From Anseranas semipalmata (lineage: Eukaryota; Chordata; Aves; Anseriformes; Anseranatidae): DNA of 64,000 bases. The notes under the pieces were generated by a model. The model did no database searches. It was not told the DNA's origin and worked only from the letters and a program-made list of their open reading frames with translations. The DNA is taken from contig VXAA01003919.1 in assembly GCA_013399115.1 (NCBI GenBank), positions 20,406-84,405 on the forward strand, written 5' to 3'. Below are positions 36,506 through 49,306 of this stretch, piece after piece (the stretch's first letter is position 1; every line of letters starts with the position of its first letter). A program made the translations under genes and the position numbers.

Positions 36506-37513
36506 AAAGTTTGGGGTGAGTTGGAGGCATTTGCCTGGTAAAACTTCTATCTCCGACAACGTATAACTTCAGAAACTCCACATCTGGTCTAACCTGTTCT
36601 CAGTGAAAAATGCTGTTTTTGACAAGGCAGTCTTGATGAGTTGGTTTTGGAATAACTCAGATGGTTCATTTTCCATCTTAATTTTCAAACATTTTAGAGT
36701 ATATAATGTTATGAGCATATATGTTGATGAGTTTGGGTTGATTTTGTTTCATTGAGACATCAGCTGCATTGCAGGTAAACTGAATTAAACAGCCATTACT
36801 GCACTCAATTTTCCAAATAAGTACAGAAGGATGAGATTACCGTCAAGTACTTTCTGCTAATAGGCTTAAGCATTTACAATTATGGAAGCTTTTTCATAAG
36901 TAGTGCAAAATTATTGCAGCAATTCAGAGTATGAGTAGAATTTGAAAGGCTTTAATTAATTTTGGCCATATTTGAAATAATAAGAATAATTTGAGAATAA
37001 TAAACCAGATCAGTCCCTGGGAAGACTCCACTAAAGTGGATTACATCATACCTGAAATAAGTTTTGGCCTTTTCTCTGGCATTGAGATAGTCCCTGAAAA
37101 ATCCCCAAGTGGCTAACAATTGCATCAGGAAACACAAATGATAGTTCACATATGTGATCTAGTTATGTCCAAAGAAAATACCTACTGATTAGAATGGGCT
37201 ATGGACCAGGTCCTATATTGTAAACCTACCTTAGAAATTCAGCTGTCTCTTCATTAGAAACTGATGAAGAACTCTTTCAGAATTCATCTCAAAATCGCTT
37301 CAGGCGCTGTCTCCAAGGAAGTACTTTTTCCACATTTCCTTTTTAAACTTATACTACTCAAAAATTGAGAGCAAGGATTTACATATACAAGCTTCTAAAT
37401 AATCTACTGAATTCAAATTTGTTTCCACTGTGTAGACATAAGTTTTTCCATCTGCATTTAAGGTAAGGATACCAGACAGCCTTTCCTTTTAACAAGCTCA
37501 TACAACTTAAAGG

Positions 37514-37539
37514 GATGAATGAATGAATGAATGAATGAA
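37514..37539. repeat. ATGA tetranucleotide repeat
   Basis: About six perfect ATGA units. Confidence 0.9.
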
Positions 37540-37620
37540 CTGATCTCAGCAGTTACAATCAGAAGAGCTCACAGCATTTGGCAGTGGTGAGGCCAGTACT
37601 CCCCACAGCACAAGCAGAAA

Positions 37621-38710
37621 CATAGAATCATTTAGGTTGGAAAAGACCCTTAAGACCATTAAGTCCAACCATCAACCTAACATTACCAACTCCACCATGT
37701 CATGTCCCTAAGTGCCACATCCACATATCTCTTAAATAGCTCCAGGAATGGGAACTCTACCACTTCCTTGGGCAGCCTGTTCCAATGCCTAACCACCCTA
37801 CCATGAAGAAATTCTTCCTGATATCCAGTCTAAGTCTTCCCTGGTGCAACTTAAGGCTGTTTCCTCATGTCCTATCACCTGTCATCTGAGAAAAGAGACC
37901 ACCAACCACCTCACTACAACCTCCTTTCAGGTAGTTGTAGAGAGCAATGAGGTCTCCCCTCAGCCTCGTTTTCTCCAGACTAAACAACCCCAGTTCCCTC
38001 ATCTGCTCCTCATATATCCTCTTTTCTAGTCCCTTCACCAGCTTCGTTGCTCTTCTCTGAATGCATTCCAGCAACACAATATCTTTCTTGAAGTGAGGGG
38101 ACCACAACTGAGCACAGTACTCGAGGTATGGCCTCACCAGTGCCAAGTACAGAGGGACAATCACTTCCCTAGTCCTGCTGGCCACACCATTTCTGATACA
38201 AGCCAGGATGCCATTGGTCTTCTTGGCCACCTGGGCACACTGCTGGCTCATGTTCAGCTGGCTGTCAACCAACACCCCCAGGTACTTTTCTGACAGTCAG
38301 CCTTCCAGGCACTCCTCCCAACACCTACAAAACTGCATGGGGTTGTTATGACCCAGCTGCAGTTCCTGGCATTTAGCCTTGTTGACTGTCATGCAATTGG
38401 ACATGGCCCATCGATCCAGCCTATCCAGATCTCTCTGCAAAGCCTTCCTACACTCCAGCAGATCAACACTCCCACCCAACTTGGTGTCATCTGTAAATTT
38501 ACTGAGGGTGCACTCAATCCCCTCATCAAGATTACTGACAAAAATATTAAACAAAATTGGCCCCAGTAGTGAGCCCTGGGGAGCACCACTTATGACAGGC
38601 CATTAACCAGATTTAGTTCCATTCACAACAACTCTTTGGGCCCAGCCATCCAGTTAGTTGTTTAACCAGCAAACAGTACATCCATCCAAGCTGTGAGCAG
38701 CCAATTTCTG
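37621..38710 (-). mobile_element. CR1 LINE, 5'-truncated copy
   Basis: The left edge is the reverse complement of a CR1 3' end (CATAGAATCATTTAGGTTGG, then GTCCAACCATCAACC). The minus strand then encodes the ORF2 C-terminal part at 37865-38275 ([20 protein letters not shown]) and the RT block at 38297-38554 ([15 protein letters not shown]). In that block the usual FADD is FTDD. Frame breaks are present. The right edge near 38710 is approximate. Confidence 0.93.
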
Positions 38711-38862
38711 TAAGTAAGAACTACTACTTCTATAAGTAAGAAGACAGAAGGCAACAGGAGCTACAGTGTGAGGCCCAAGGTGATGCAGAAAAGCAGTATC
38801 AGAGAGAGTAATACAGGCTCTCTTGCCTGCCAGACCATGTTAGAACCACCCCTGGATGTTGC

Positions 38863-39047
38863 AGATGACACCAAGGTGAATGGTGTGGTTGATACGCTGG
38901 AGGGAAGGGATGCCATTCAGAGGGACCTTGACAGGCTCAAGAGGTTGGCCCATGCAAAAAACATGTGGTTCAACAAGGCCAAGTGCAAAGTAGATGATCT
39001 TTAAGGTCTCTTCCAACCCAAATCATTCTATGATTCTATGATTCTAT
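38863..39047 (+). mobile_element. CR1 LINE fragment with a large internal deletion
   Basis: Plus-strand RT text ([20 protein letters not shown] ... NKAKCK) runs to about 38990. It then jumps straight into the 3' terminal segment GATGATCTTTAAGGTCTCTT, ending in three tandem ATTCTATG octamers. About 0.7 kb of CR1 that normally lies between is absent, judged from the 13-15 kb copy. Confidence 0.9.
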
Positions 39048-41341
39048 GTTGGGACAGCACTGACAGCCTCTGCTCTGTATTAAGAGAGATAGACAGAAAG
39101 GCAATAGCCATTATGAAAATATTTTGCCAGGGAATCCTCACTTCTGAGACAGCTCCATTTAATGGGAAGAGACTGACTCATGAGAGGGGATCGGAGGATG
39201 GGAATTTCCCCATGCCAGGGCCTGACTGAGTGCCTGCATTAGCAGCTGAACCCAACAGAAGATTGCCAGAGGCATTCGGATCCAGCCCAACACCAGGGCT
39301 GTTACTCCGTATGACCATGTGCCCTTTTTATACTTGTTACCTTGGAGGGACCAGATGTACTCAGGGCCAGGGAGTCTTGCAACAAGACACAGTGCCTGGT
39401 GCTGCCCACAGAGCATTTGTTCTTGGCATAAACAACTACTGAGCAGCTGCAATTGGGACTGCTCCTGTCCCTCAGCATCTCTGTTGCTATGTTTTTTACC
39501 ATCCACTCTGTTCTCACATTTTCAGTTGAAAACACCCTTCGTATTTCTGCTCGGGAGCCTCTCCTGAGCCATTACTGAACAGCTGCTAAGGGTCTCAGGG
39601 GCCACAGCTCACAGCTAAAGTCTTCTTCCTCATTACTGTTTCCAGATGCTCATGTTTGGATGATGAACTTTCGTAAAACCAACACACCAGGTAAGTTACT
39701 TGTATGAGTTACTGGGAGTAGTTCTTCTTATCCTAATACCACTGTATTAGTTTTTGTTGTAGTAGTGGTTTCAAGTTCATCCTCATCTCTCCGCTTGGCT
39801 TGGCCCACCCACAGTTTCTCAGCCCACATGGACAGTCCTTGTTTTCTGTTGTAGTCTCTTCCCGCAGTTTAGTACCAAAGTCCAGCTGATTTGTTCCTGG
39901 TGTCTCTGGGCTAAGCCTTCAATGGTGCCCAAGCAGCTTGAGAAGACACTCTTTGCACTTTCCAAACTCTCAGCAATTAGCTCTGCCCGTAGTGCTCCAG
40001 TGCTCATTATGTTCACACTTATTTTCCTCGTGTTTATTGTTCTAACACTTCTGCCAGTGTTTCACAGAACTCCCAGAGCCTGATCCAAAGGCTGAAGGGA
40101 AGACAATCACTGATTCCCACAGTTGCTAAATCAAGCTTTCCCTTCACTGAAGAACATGCAATCCCACAGGGAGGGTTTAATTTAAAAGGTTTATGGAACA
40201 TTCCTCATTTTGTTGGTTTGCTTTCTAAAGGCTAAATATCAAATAAATGGACAGGAACCCTACACAAAAAGAGGCAGGGTATTGTATTGCTCTGGTTTGT
40301 TTCATTTGCAAAACACACTTTGGTAGCATTTTGCTTACAGTTTATCTTCCAGAGCAGCCACTGAGAGACCATGGAAATCTGAGAGCATCACCTCGGTACA
40401 TAGACAATCCACTAAAGAAGCAGTGCTATGGAAATCACATAGCATGGGTTATTCTACAGCAGAAACAGGGAGACACTGGGAAGAGATTTCTCCTCTCCTT
40501 TAGGAGCATTGCTCAGCTGGAGAAACCAGACATAAATACAGGAGGCCAGAAGGGAGCTAGTTCAGGCATCACACAGAGCAGGTGAAGCCATGCCGAGAGG
40601 AGGAACAGCCCCACAAGCCCAGCAGTCAGGGCCATGGCAGCAGCTCCAGCCCTGCTGAGCAAAACTCTTTGTCAAGGCACTGAAGCAGGACCTCCAAAGC
40701 TGCTGTAAGAGCAAAGAGGGTACAGACATTTGGGCATGTGTGAAAGGTGTCCAACTGACAAACTTCTGCAATGGGGCACTTTTATTCCAAACACTGCAGC
40801 CTTCCCTCTTCCTCCCTGGGCCCTAGAGGCAACTGGATGCAGCACTGGACTCTCAGGACACACAAAGCTTAAATACAGTTTCATTTGTTTCTTGAATCTC
40901 AGCTGAAGGCATCTGTAGCTCTGTCAATGAAAAGCAACTAGTGCTAGTTAGCAATTCTGTCTGTTGCCGCTCCATTTTGACTGCAGACTGACGCTGGTCT
41001 GTGATGTCACTGTGATGCAGCATGGGCACTGTGGTGACGTTTGAGAATGTCCCACCACACTTCCCAGGCCATGGGTGCCATGGAGCTACATCTAGCTGTC
41101 TGGCAGGACAAAGCCTGGTTGATCAGGGAAATGGCTGTGGATGGAAATTTTCATAAAACTGAGAAAATGGAAATTAAAATGTATCTGTCTTCAGCAGAAA
41201 CGTCAAGTATTTCTGTTCTGGACAAGCCCGTTGATTTGGCAGTCTCAGCTTCTCCTGTCCCTTGAGTATGTGATAGAAGAGTAGCCTGGGGTGCTGTGTT
41301 AGGACCTAGAAAAGAAGAAAAGGCTTTTCAAAATTCAAGTG
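39048..41341. other. Intergenic stretch
   Basis: Unique-looking sequence between the CR1 fragment and the HSF-like pseudogene. No repeats, RNA genes or recognisable exons were seen. Confidence 0.5.
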
Positions 41342-42722
41342 ATGAACCCTGCACAAAAAGAGTATGCCTTTTCTGAGGAGAGCTCTGGTAAATCCAATGA
41401 CTTGTCATCCTGCTCCTTTCTGAAGAAACTTGGAAATTGTTCGAAGTGACTGGTTTCAGTCCATTTGGTGGGGTGATGATGGAAACTGTGTAGTGATTGC
41501 AGAAAAATTCTTCAAAAAGGAAGTGCTGGCAATGAGAGGGCCTCTGCAAATTTTTGAAATCGACAACTTAAAAACTTTCATTCATCGGCTTCACCTTCAT
41601 GGATTCTGCCAAATAGTAGGTGAATCTCCAAGATCTGCCTCACTTGGTGAAATGAAAGCAGAAGTATCAGTAAGTTCTCCTTTTGGCAAGGTAGGTGAGC
41701 TCCTCTCGCCCCATCAGATAAGTCTCAGGATATTCTCAGGTTGCTTTCAGGAATTCTGCAGGCAGTATAGCTGAGGAGCAGAAAGGATGATAAAAAAGAT
41801 TTGGGTTATTTCCAGTTACATTGAAGCCATGCTACCATACTTTTTGGTACTTGCTCCATATCTTGTTGTACAAAACCTGGAATTTTCTTGTGGCATTTGC
41901 TGAATGCTGAGAAGATTCATGTCAGCATTGTAGTATTACCTACATGTTCATTTCCCACTGAGGTGGCTGAAAGTTAGTGGTATTTGGGTTTCTAACTCAA
42001 TTGTTCTGCTTTTGAAAAACCTACATTTCTCTGCTGCTCCGAAATGGCAAAAACATGAGGCTGGTTATTACTCAACAGAACTGTATCGTAACTTTCTCAG
42101 CCTAAACTGTAGCTTTAAAATGCCCCTGAGAGTCCTTTGTAGTATCCTGGTTTGGCTTTTTTTTTGCTTGTTTTTAGTTATCATACCTTTGTCTTTCTCA
42201 GTCTTGCTAAGAAGCACTAAGCAAAGAGCTGGTTTAAAAAAGACAGTACCAGCTGCTCTCTCACTGGACCTGGATTTGAAGGAAGGCCACTTGAGAAGAA
42301 GACCGGATGCTAAGCATGTGTTAGGAACTGCTTCTGAGAAGGAGAACAATCCCTTTGCAGCAAAGGGATCCCCTTCCACATAAGGACAAGCAGACTTCTG
42401 CACCCAGGAAGCCCACAACTACCAAACAACATGATAAAGCAACTACTTGAATTGGAAGTGCCTGCACATCTGCACACGTAACTTCTTTGACATGGTCAGG
42501 CCCTGCTGTAGCAGTGGGCAATGAGAAGTTCATTCCTCAAGCCCCAGCCCTTTTACCACCACATGGCAGCCACCCCCTGGTTGGCATCCAGGACAGTGCT
42601 CCTGCTGCATCTGCTGCTTCTCCATACCACATTACACCTCCCATACCAAATAGTCTTTTTCCACAAGGGCTGGGACTTCTTGCCTTTCCATTCATGCAGC
42701 CAGATTTATCGGACATGAAGGC
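41342..42722 (+). pseudogene. Heat-shock-factor-like gene, degenerate (HSFY/HSFX-like)
   Basis: A possible start ATG lies at 41342. A short serine-rich lead ends in SCSFLKKL, then a frame change occurs around 41431. The frame from 41430 reads EIVRSDWFQSIWWGDDGNCV, FKKEVLAMRGPLQIFEIDNL and KTFIHRLHLHGF. This is the HSF winged-helix DNA-binding domain, whose family signature is F-S-F-VRQLN-YGF. HSFs bind nGAAn inverted repeats in heat-shock promoters. At 42201-42380 a frame with LLRSTKQRAGLKKTVPAALS resembles the basic segment downstream of the domain in HSFY proteins. After a further shift at about 42381, the frame from 42382 is proline-rich (APALLPPHGSHPLVGIQDSA), has one stop at about 42448, and runs into a TTCC repeat. 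A possible donor (GTAAGT at 41670) and acceptors (42178 or 42202) suggest an intron. Membership of the HSF family is firm; the closest paralogue and the second half are less sure. The breaks could in principle be assembly errors. Confidence 0.8.
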
Positions 42723-42780
42723 TCCTTCCTTCCTTCCTTCCTTCCTTCCTTCCTTCCTTCCTTCCTTCCTTCCTTCCTTT
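42723..42780. repeat. TTCC tetranucleotide microsatellite
   Basis: About 14 TTCC/CCTT units, nearly perfect. It directly follows the proline-rich tail of the HSF-like pseudogene. Confidence 0.97.
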
Positions 42781-45700
42781 CTTTTTATAGTGTTTACCAC
42801 TATATAACACTGCTCACTATCAGGAAATCTTTAGAAACCAAGGAAAACAGAGACCATGTGACAATACTCAGTCAACAAGACTGATGCAAGATACACCAGT
42901 TCTGCAATGGCTTCAAAGGCACTCAGGACTTGGCAGCATGAGGACCACAGTGAGCTCAGCATCTGGCAGGATGAGAAGGGGAGGTAAAAGCACAGAAGAA
43001 AGTTAGAAAAAGATGAAGAAAGGTGCATTACTTTCTGGGATAAGATGGTCAACGAAACAGTGTAGGTATTTTTTTAGAGCTCCATCTTGCGATATGATCC
43101 TTATTCAGTACTTCACTTTCCTTTTTTTTTATCAGGACTTCAGGCGCAAATTGGACTGCAGACCAAAAAAGTCTTGCTTTTGAAGGAGGCAAATTTTAAG
43201 TTTTTTGATTATCCGTTCATTGCCCTCCCTGTCTGCTATTTTTTCTTTCCCTTTTCTCTAGTTCTTCTTTTTTCTTTGGAGCTGACTGGTCAGCTCAATT
43301 GGTGCTTACATTTTACAATTCAAGTCAATTTTACAATTTGCTGACACTATTGGAGGCTTTGGGGTTCATTGCTGTGAATATTGAAGTAGCTACTCTTTAT
43401 GATTCAATTTTTCTGCTTTGAGTCAACTTACATTTGTTTCAGACTTTGCAAGAAATATTTTACATTAAAAAGCCTCCTAATCCCATAAGCTGTAGTTTAG
43501 ATCAAAGTATCTGCCACATCCCTTTAAACTTAAGTTATATTTCATATTTTTTGTGATAAAGAAAGGAGAGGTCCTTCCAGAAAAGTCCCGAGGAGACTGG
43601 TATCGTATTTATGCTTTTTCCACTCTCCCATAGATTTCAGTAAAAGATTATATCCTAAATTTATAGGAGTCCATTGGATAGTTCAAACGAAACAAAACAA
43701 AACAACAAGAAAAGAAAAATAAGAGATGCTGTGAACTCGCCTCTTTCAGCAGTTAAGTTAATCTTAAAATGATTAACTTTCCATCAACTTTGCAGTACAG
43801 TTTTGGTTGAACCAAAAATTACATTAATGTTGTTAACATTGAAAAGAACTATTTCAGCATGTCAGAAATGTATTGTCTTTTAAAAAAGATCAAATTGTAA
43901 GACATGACAAATCACAGCATTAGGCAAGGTTCCTCCTTTTGACTAAACCTGGTAGATGTAGGACAGCCTTGAGGAGACACTGCTGTGAGAAATGGAAGAT
44001 GCGGGTTAGATCCTCTCAGACGGAGAGGATATTCAAATCTGGGTTTTACACAGACTACATGAGTGCTTGCTTTTGCAGAAGTGGTGGCCGCTATCATCAG
44101 CAATTTTATCATGTTAGCCTGCTAGTTAACTTTTTTCACTCTAAGTAAGGAAAGATTTCATCTAGGATTGAATAAAGCATGTTCCACAACTCAGAGCAAC
44201 ATTTTACATTTTTCTTGTGAACACACAAAAAAAACAAGATATCTCTGTCATGATCAGTTCAAACTGATTTCAGCCCTACTTCGATTTATTTGGCTCAGCC
44301 ACCAAACTGAAAATTTATTCAAATGACCTTAGAGTGAGAAATTTATTGACATAAGTGAAACACACATGTAAATAATAAGCAGGAGTCTCTCTGTCCAAGA
44401 GTTTATTCTCTGAGGAGCAAGACAGGCCTCAACAAGATTCCTATCTCTGTGCTGTATGGACATTTAGGAACTTTGTTCAGGAACAGGGAAGCCAGCCTGG
44501 ACTACCAGCATCCTAAATCAGTGACCAAGCCACAAGCTCTTCTCTCCTTGCTGCTCAAATCTCCCACTTCCTTTCTGCAGCAGAACTATTCTGGCTGTAG
44601 TGGTTAAAGTCTCTCCTCAATATCAGAAGAGCTAGCTTCCTTATTCCTTTAGTGTGCACAAGGTAGCTATTCAGAGACCATCAGATACAGCTCAGCACTG
44701 AGATTAGAATCAGATATTCTGTGTTCAGATATAACCTCTACAGTGGGAACAAGTTAATCTTTTCAAATTCTAGAAAACCTTCTCATCTGCCAAAACCTGC
44801 TGAGAGCATCTGCTGTGGCATTGACTGTTTTAACTACAGATCAGGATCTGCAGGCTAGACTTGATTCAGCATTCACAAGGAGTCTTCCCGGAATAAGCAG
44901 AGTAGGCTTTAAGCTTATAAAAAGTGTCACACTGTCCTTCTGAGACAGGAAATTACTTTGACAGATGAAATGATATGACTGGCTTTTAAGACCCTTGCAC
45001 TGGGTGGGAGAATGAAATGGAACCTCTTGTATGAATGCTGAAATAAACAGGAGTGTGAATAGTCCTGCACAAAGACACAGGAGACAGAAATGTAATTTAC
45101 GGAGGACAGCACCAGTGGGTGAGAAGTGATTTGAGTGTTGACATTCTGTGCATTGCTTATCTTCATTAATGAGACTTTGCTACCCCTTCCCTGGATATCA
45201 AGGCACTTCTCACTCAGGGCAAGTATCATCTTTCATATCATGCGGATGAAAAGCTAAGGCAGGGAAAGGTAAAGACTAACATTTTCAAAACTGGCAAGTG
45301 ATTTTTGATGTCTCTATTTCTGTATGTCTAAAAGGAACCTGATCTGGACTAAGCCATGACTTTCATGAGCCATGACTTTCATGAAGTGTGAAGTATTGTC
45401 TGCTCAGCATGTATGAAAATGATGCTCAAGGCATCTCAAATTCAGCATTTGAAATGAGTACATGGGAAAATTCGGTCTCATATATGCTATTCTTGCTCAG
45501 ACAGAAAGTCACCACCATTACTGTTATCTAAATTACAATGAAGGTAGCTTTCTTTTTAAATAATTTATCTGATTTTGACATTATTTATCACAGCTTTTGT
45601 ATTCGCACTTGAATGCAGCTGTAGGTCATCCACAAATAACATGGAGGTATCTTTGGAGTTGCATTTGCTTTTCCCTGACATTTGTACGAGCAAACTTATC

Positions 45701-48700
45701 TACCTTCATAGGGAAGACAACGAAACTATATCTTACTTACATGTCATGAAGAACTGTAAGTTTTTGTTTTGGATATGGGTATTGCAGCTCTTCTGACAGC
45801 ACTACACCTACCTGCTGTCTGAGTTTTATGCTACTTTCAGTGACAGCACAAATGCTAGGATTGAACTGCCTGGTGACTATCAGGCAGTGTGTCCACAGAA
45901 TGGTGTTATTCTTTTACCAAAGATTTTGAGCACAAAAAAGCTCCTGACTGAACAAAGCAGAAACCAAACAGACTGCCTACCCACTTTTTCACAGGGTTGT
46001 TTTGTAGGAGACCAGTTGGTAAATTCAGACTGCATTACTGAGCACAGATCCAAATTTTGATGTAGAATCTCCCTTTGTTCAGGTGCTCACATAGGTTCTA
46101 ACACAGCATGTTCTCTATCCTATTTTTCCCTTCTTATATTAGGACCACACTGTTTTTATTTGTGCTGTGCAAATACCCAGTTCCTCACGGGGATTTAAGA
46201 AAAAGCAGCTACACCTCCACAGATACTACAGACAATTTGGAGAACCTGTATCTTGTATTCAAATGAATGTTTGTGATTTTTATTTCTTTGCGATGTCTTC
46301 TCCTCTGTAATTCTCTATCGGGTCATGACTTTCTGCCAGGCTAACTTTACCTTGACAGTGTCAGATCTATGTGCCATTCTCTTTTATTTCTCTGACCATT
46401 GTGTCTCACTATGTGAGTTGTTAAATAGCAGTTTTGCTTCAACCCAGTCCTGGCTGAAATGATCTCCAGGTTCTAACAAGGCTTTGGAAGACAAACAGAG
46501 TCAGGCTTAAATTGATAGAGCTTATGCACCAACTACAGTCAACTCTGGCCTGTCTGTAAGAGCTGCAGTATGACCATTTCACGAAGACTGTTTTTGACCA
46601 AGGGTGTCACCTATAATGTCTGCAAAGTTTTACTGCTCTGGAAACACATACTACTGTTATATGAAAACAGCTGTGAGATGTATATTGATATCACTGGGGC
46701 AGCATGGGAACAAAAAGATGATTTCGGTGAAATATAGCAATGGAGTGGAAAATTGCAAGTGCTGTTGCATTTACGAAAAATTACAGATGAGGAGTATGAT
46801 TCATTAGCAAAGTGTAAGACCTTGCAGAGTTTAAAAATAATTACCTTCTGAAGTTCTTCTTGAAACAATTTACATTTGTCACATGGGGATGAAAGAAGGG
46901 AAGTTATAAAGAAGATGAGGAGGTACTAATTATTACTATTTCCTTAATTTGAGACCTATGCTTGAACCTCTCTAATACATAAAAGAAATCTTTTGTGCTT
47001 TTTCTTTTCAACTTACTTACAGTTTCATTGTACAAGAAGAAAAATAAAACCATACGTTTTTGAAAAGCTGCAGTGGTTTAACTGTAGATTTGACTTAAAA
47101 TTTCTTTGTCTGATCAGTAGAAAACCCCTGTGTGAACTCTCTTACTTCATTTATCTTAAAATGAAATAAGTTCTTCAGCTGCTGCATAACTGAAAATCAA
47201 ACTGGCTTGAACCAGTTTAACTGAGTTGTTTCAAAACCTAATTTAAGGCTTGATTAAATGGTATTAATGCAAAGTTAAATAAACTACATGCCAGTGAAGG
47301 TTATTTTAGGAATGGCCACTCCTGCTGAAGGGGAAGAGTTTAAAAACAAACTTAATTAATTTACTTTAAAAGTTAATAAGATAAACTATTCCAAGTGCTT
47401 CCATGTAGAGAAACTTACAGAAATATGACAATGGATCCTTTGGAAAGCTGCTGCTTAACATGAAGACATGAGTGAATTTCAGAAACAGCAGGAAATAAAG
47501 CCTTGTGTTTTGTTTTGCTTTTTTAAACAAAAATCAAAATAGGACATTTTTCCCCTTACTCCATAGGGGAATGGAATATTTTTGCTACATTCCCTCAGAT
47601 TTCTTGCTATTGCTGCTACACTTGCAGCTCCAGCAGTGGGAACACTGGTCATGATACAACTGTGCCAGCAGAAACTAGCAGGGCTAAATCCAAGTCCATG
47701 AATAGTGTGCTGTAATCTGACAAACAACAGGTCTCAAAACAATTGCTCTGGTAGTGTCAGGAGGTTTGCACCATGAGACATTTCACAGATAAATTCTACA
47801 CAGAGGGCTACAGGAGCACCTAATGTATTTTGCAGGAATCTGATGACAATAAAATCTCAAAGGATTATCACAAAGTGTAACAGAGTTCAGACTGAAAATG
47901 CGTTCACATCAAACAGCTAATCCTGCTACAGAGGAGATGTGCATGCATGGAAGGCCTCTGCCCCCTAGTGTATATAGTGAGACTCTCTTTTATAGGATAT
48001 GGAGCAGTGAACCTCCTTGAAATACAATGTGGAAGCATGTATTTGAATGTTAATGTATAATTTATATGCCTCACCCACGTCCTTCCCACGAGCAGAGGGC
48101 CCAAGTAAATGGTTTATCTGCATTGTTATGGGGAACATCTTGTCTTGTCTGCCATGTGCATTTTTAAAAGCTGGTAGACATGTATTTTCCTTTTTCCTAG
48201 GACTGACCTCATTTCAGTTAAAGTCATTATTGATTTATCATTGACTTCAGGCAGAGCAGAGCAGTGTTAACTCAAAGTTTTCTTAGTCATGCAAACAGGT
48301 CAGCTGACTTCTCAGAGCCTGGAATTGTCTAAAGGATTTGTCCTGAGATCTGGAAAGCCAAAGAGATACCAACAACTTTAAAGGCATAATACTCCTTTTC
48401 AGGTTAATGCATTTGTCTCCTAAGAAGGTATTTGATCTTTTTACCAAAACTGTACAAAACACATACATAAGCAGACAGGAAAAGCTGTTTCAATGAGACA
48501 GTGGTCCAGAGGCCACTGTGGCAGCTGGATGCTGCTCCCTCCTCTGCTGCTGCTCCCAGGCAGCCACCGGCTGCTCCCACTGGCACAGTTTGCTCCTGCT
48601 GGACCTGTGCTTAATAGTCCTGCAAAATTTGTAAGACTCAGAGCAAAGCAAGACTTTGCTGGTAATGCATTGATCTGGATGTATCACTGATTGCTTTCTG

Positions 48701-49276
48701 ACTGCAGACCTAATTAGATTTAATTCCTGTTCCCTTCCCAGTCTCATTGATTCAGATCTTATGTTTGGCTCATTTCTATATACATTAGAAAGCAGCTATC
48801 TACGTGGTTTCTATGATGCTATGAGTGCTGGAAGCAATGGACCATGAGATGATCTTAGATCTGTGTAACACCATGGGAGACATGTACAGCATGAACACTC
48901 ATAGCACAGCGTCAACTGCCCACTGGTTAGTATCACCTTACAAGTTAAATGTGCTTCCAATAGTAACATCAATAGTATAATCTGGGGGACTTTAAAAATT
49001 AACTCAGACTTATCACACCAATATTATGCCAGTCCACAGCTGGCACTCCATCACGAGCCCTGACTGCATGCTAAATAATCTAATGAATGAGCAGATCTTC
49101 AGTTATAAGGAATATGTTTACTTTGGTATTCAGTAATAAACTTTCCTTGAGGGACTGCAGATTTACAGAGTGGAATAATCCAAGTAAGACTCATGTCTAT
49201 TCTAGTATAAAACCTCAGATATGCTAGGCCTGACCCTATTCATATCTTCTGGGTAAGCATAAGAGGTTTTTAATGG

Positions 49277-49306
49277 TTTTTTTTTCTTTTTTTTTTTTTT
49301 TTTTTT
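49277..49306. repeat. T-rich homopolymer
   Basis: Thirty bases of T with a single C. Confidence 0.9.

Larger units (their letters stand above)
34984..37620. other. Intergenic stretch
   Basis: AT-rich unique sequence. It contains a GTTT repeat (36481-36505) and an ATGA repeat (37514-37539). A 142-codon open frame at 35948-36376 resembles no known protein and I treat it as chance. Confidence 0.5.
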
